Shown here in pieces: positions 63,085 through 64,000 of a stretch of DNA of 64,000 nucleotides. The translations under genes were made by a program, and so were the position numbers. The DNA comes from RYN-230 sp963770535. Lineage in GTDB: Bacteria > Actinomycetota > Actinomycetes > Streptosporangiales > Streptosporangiaceae. The notes under the pieces were generated by a model that saw nothing but the letters and a program-made list of their open reading frames with translations, was not told where the DNA came from and searched no databases. Location of the stretch: NCBI GenBank assembly GCA_963770535.1, contig CAVYPZ010000004.1, positions 1-64,000 of the forward strand, written 5' to 3'. Every line of letters begins with the position of its first letter. The stretch's first letter is position 1.

Positions 63085-63299
63085 TCCAGTCCTTCAGCTG
63101 CAGGGGGACAGGGGGTCCGCTTCCCCGCACCGAGTATGGCACAGACTGTCCGGCCCGGCCTCGCCTTCCGCCGGGTCGCCCGTAGTACAGGAAGCTCAGT
63201 GTAGCGGCGTGGTCGCGGGCGGCCACGCGGCAGGGGCCCATCCCCCGCCGGCCCGCCCCAGCTCATCCGCCGGGCGGCACCAGGCGCTAGGGTGCGCCC

Positions 63300-64000
63300 A
63301 TGTTCGCTGTCACCGCCGCACGCATCGACGCCGACGACCCGCTGAGGGGGCTGGAGCTGGGCGAGCACCCGGATCCCTCGCCCCCGGACGGGTGGGCCAC
63401 GGTGACCGTGCGTGCCGCGGCGCTCAACCACCACGACGTCTGGACCCTGCGCGGCGTGGGCATCTCGGCTGACCGGCTGCCCATCGTGGTCGGCTGTGAC
63501 GCGGCCGGTGTCGATGAGGACGGCCGGGACGTGATCGTGCACTCCGTGATCGGCGACCCCCTGGCCGGGGGCGGCGACGAGACGCTCGACCCCCGGCGCT
63601 CGCTGCTGTCCGAGCGCTACGACGGCACGTTCGCCCAGCAGGTCGCCGTGCCCCGGCGCAACCTGGTGCCCAAGCCCGCCGCGCTGTCGTTCACCGAGGC
63701 GGCCTGCCTGCCCACGGCCTACCTGACTGCCTACCGGATGCTGTTCACCAGGTCCGGCCTGCAGCCCGGGGCCACGATCCTCGTCCAGGGGGCGGGCGGC
63801 GGTGTCGCGACGGCTCTCATCGGGATCGGGCGCGCGGCAGGTTTCCGGGTCTGGGCGACCAGCCGTGATGAGCGCAAGCGGGACCAGGCCCTGGAACTCG
63901 GCGCCGATCAGGTCTTCCCGGCCGGGGCCCGGCTGCCCGAGCGGGTCGACGCGGTCATGGAGTCGGTGGGCGAGGCCACCTGGGCCCACTCGCTGCGCGC
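63300..64000 (+). CDS. Zinc-type (MDR) quinone oxidoreductase, 5' part
   Basis: The first 233 codons, cut by the window end. VTVRAAALNHHDVWTLRG, IVVGCDAAG and SERYDGTFAQQVAVPRRNL followed by EAACLPTAYLTAYRML form the GroES-like half; ILVQGAGGGVATALIGIGRAAG is the NADP-binding motif. In this MDR subgroup the catalytic-zinc Cys is absent after NHHD, so a quinone-reductase type is likely. Substrate unknown. Confidence 0.86.
   Translation, partial: MFAVTAARIDADDPLRGLELGEHPDPSPPDGWATVTVRAAALNHHDVWTLRGVGISADRLPIVVGCDAAGVDEDGRDVIVHSVIGDPLAGGGDETLDPRRSLLSERYDGTFAQQVAVPRRNLVPKPAALSFTEAACLPTAYLTAYRMLFTRSGLQPGATILVQGAGGGVATALIGIGRAAGFRVWATSRDERKRDQALELGADQVFPAGARLPERVDAVMESVGEATWAHSLR

Overview
The window is 64 kb of very GC-rich DNA from a filamentous-type actinobacterium. 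The marker genes are a SepX/GlpR divisome protein beside a gephyrin-like MoeA and galU, a SigR/RsrA pair, WhiB1, PdtaS, a DasR-like GntR regulator, a SigB/SigF-class sigma factor with RsbW, and a nickel superoxide dismutase with its SodX peptidase. Together these point to Streptosporangiales, Streptomycetales or a close relative. The exact genus cannot be told from the sequence alone.

1-2.2 kb is the end of an integrative element: a small excisionase and a tyrosine recombinase whose reading frame runs into a tRNA-Ala(CGC) gene, the likely attachment site. 2.3-10.6 kb is a conserved chromosomal block: sepX/glpR (frame broken), rimJ-like, moaB, moaC, moeA/glp and galU on the minus strand, then divergently 5-formyl-THF cyclo-ligase, a CIRCE-controlled Ruc-type zinc-ribbon chaperone and MTA phosphorylase, then a CBS-domain protein.

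10.8-18.5 kb is accessory. A tRNA-Arg(CCT) gene is followed by about 1.8 kb bounded by a degenerate copy of its 3' half; this holds an IS110 transposase relic and an aminoglycoside-phosphotransferase-like gene. Next come a toxin-antitoxin pair with a broken toxin, a glycosyltransferase, a hydrolase fragment, MarR, a methyltransferase and small membrane proteins. 18.7-36 kb is a metabolic and stress region: a two-component system, a STAS-PAS protein with a fragment of a kinase domain, MerR, MocR and AhpD-like genes, two Ogt DNA repair proteins, a four-gene ECF-Ogt-oxygenase-Ada alkylation operon, an ArsR/SRPBCC pair, MFS, TspO and acetyltransferases. Several GC-rich tandem repeats and long palindromes sit between these genes.

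36-58 kb resembles the mycobacterial Rv3217-Rv3228 neighbourhood: hisN, rsgA, aroA, an SRAP (YedK) protein, DksA/TraR, SigR-RsrA, two HD-domain phosphodiesterase-like membrane proteins, accC with a small biotinyl carrier, an ilvG-like ThDP enzyme, bioY, dasR-like, pdtaS, whiB1 with a CRP-like site, and diacylglycerol kinase. 58-64 kb carries the rsbW-sigma pair, divergent sodN/sodX, an APC transporter, a CGNR protein and the start of a zinc-type oxidoreductase.

The most unusual signals are an 18-bp sequence found three times (twice inside ORFs as the peptide SPQRKP), a family of 48-bp palindromes sharing GTGATCATGGG ends, and the alkylation-repair operon. No CRISPR array, rRNA or large biosynthetic cluster was seen.
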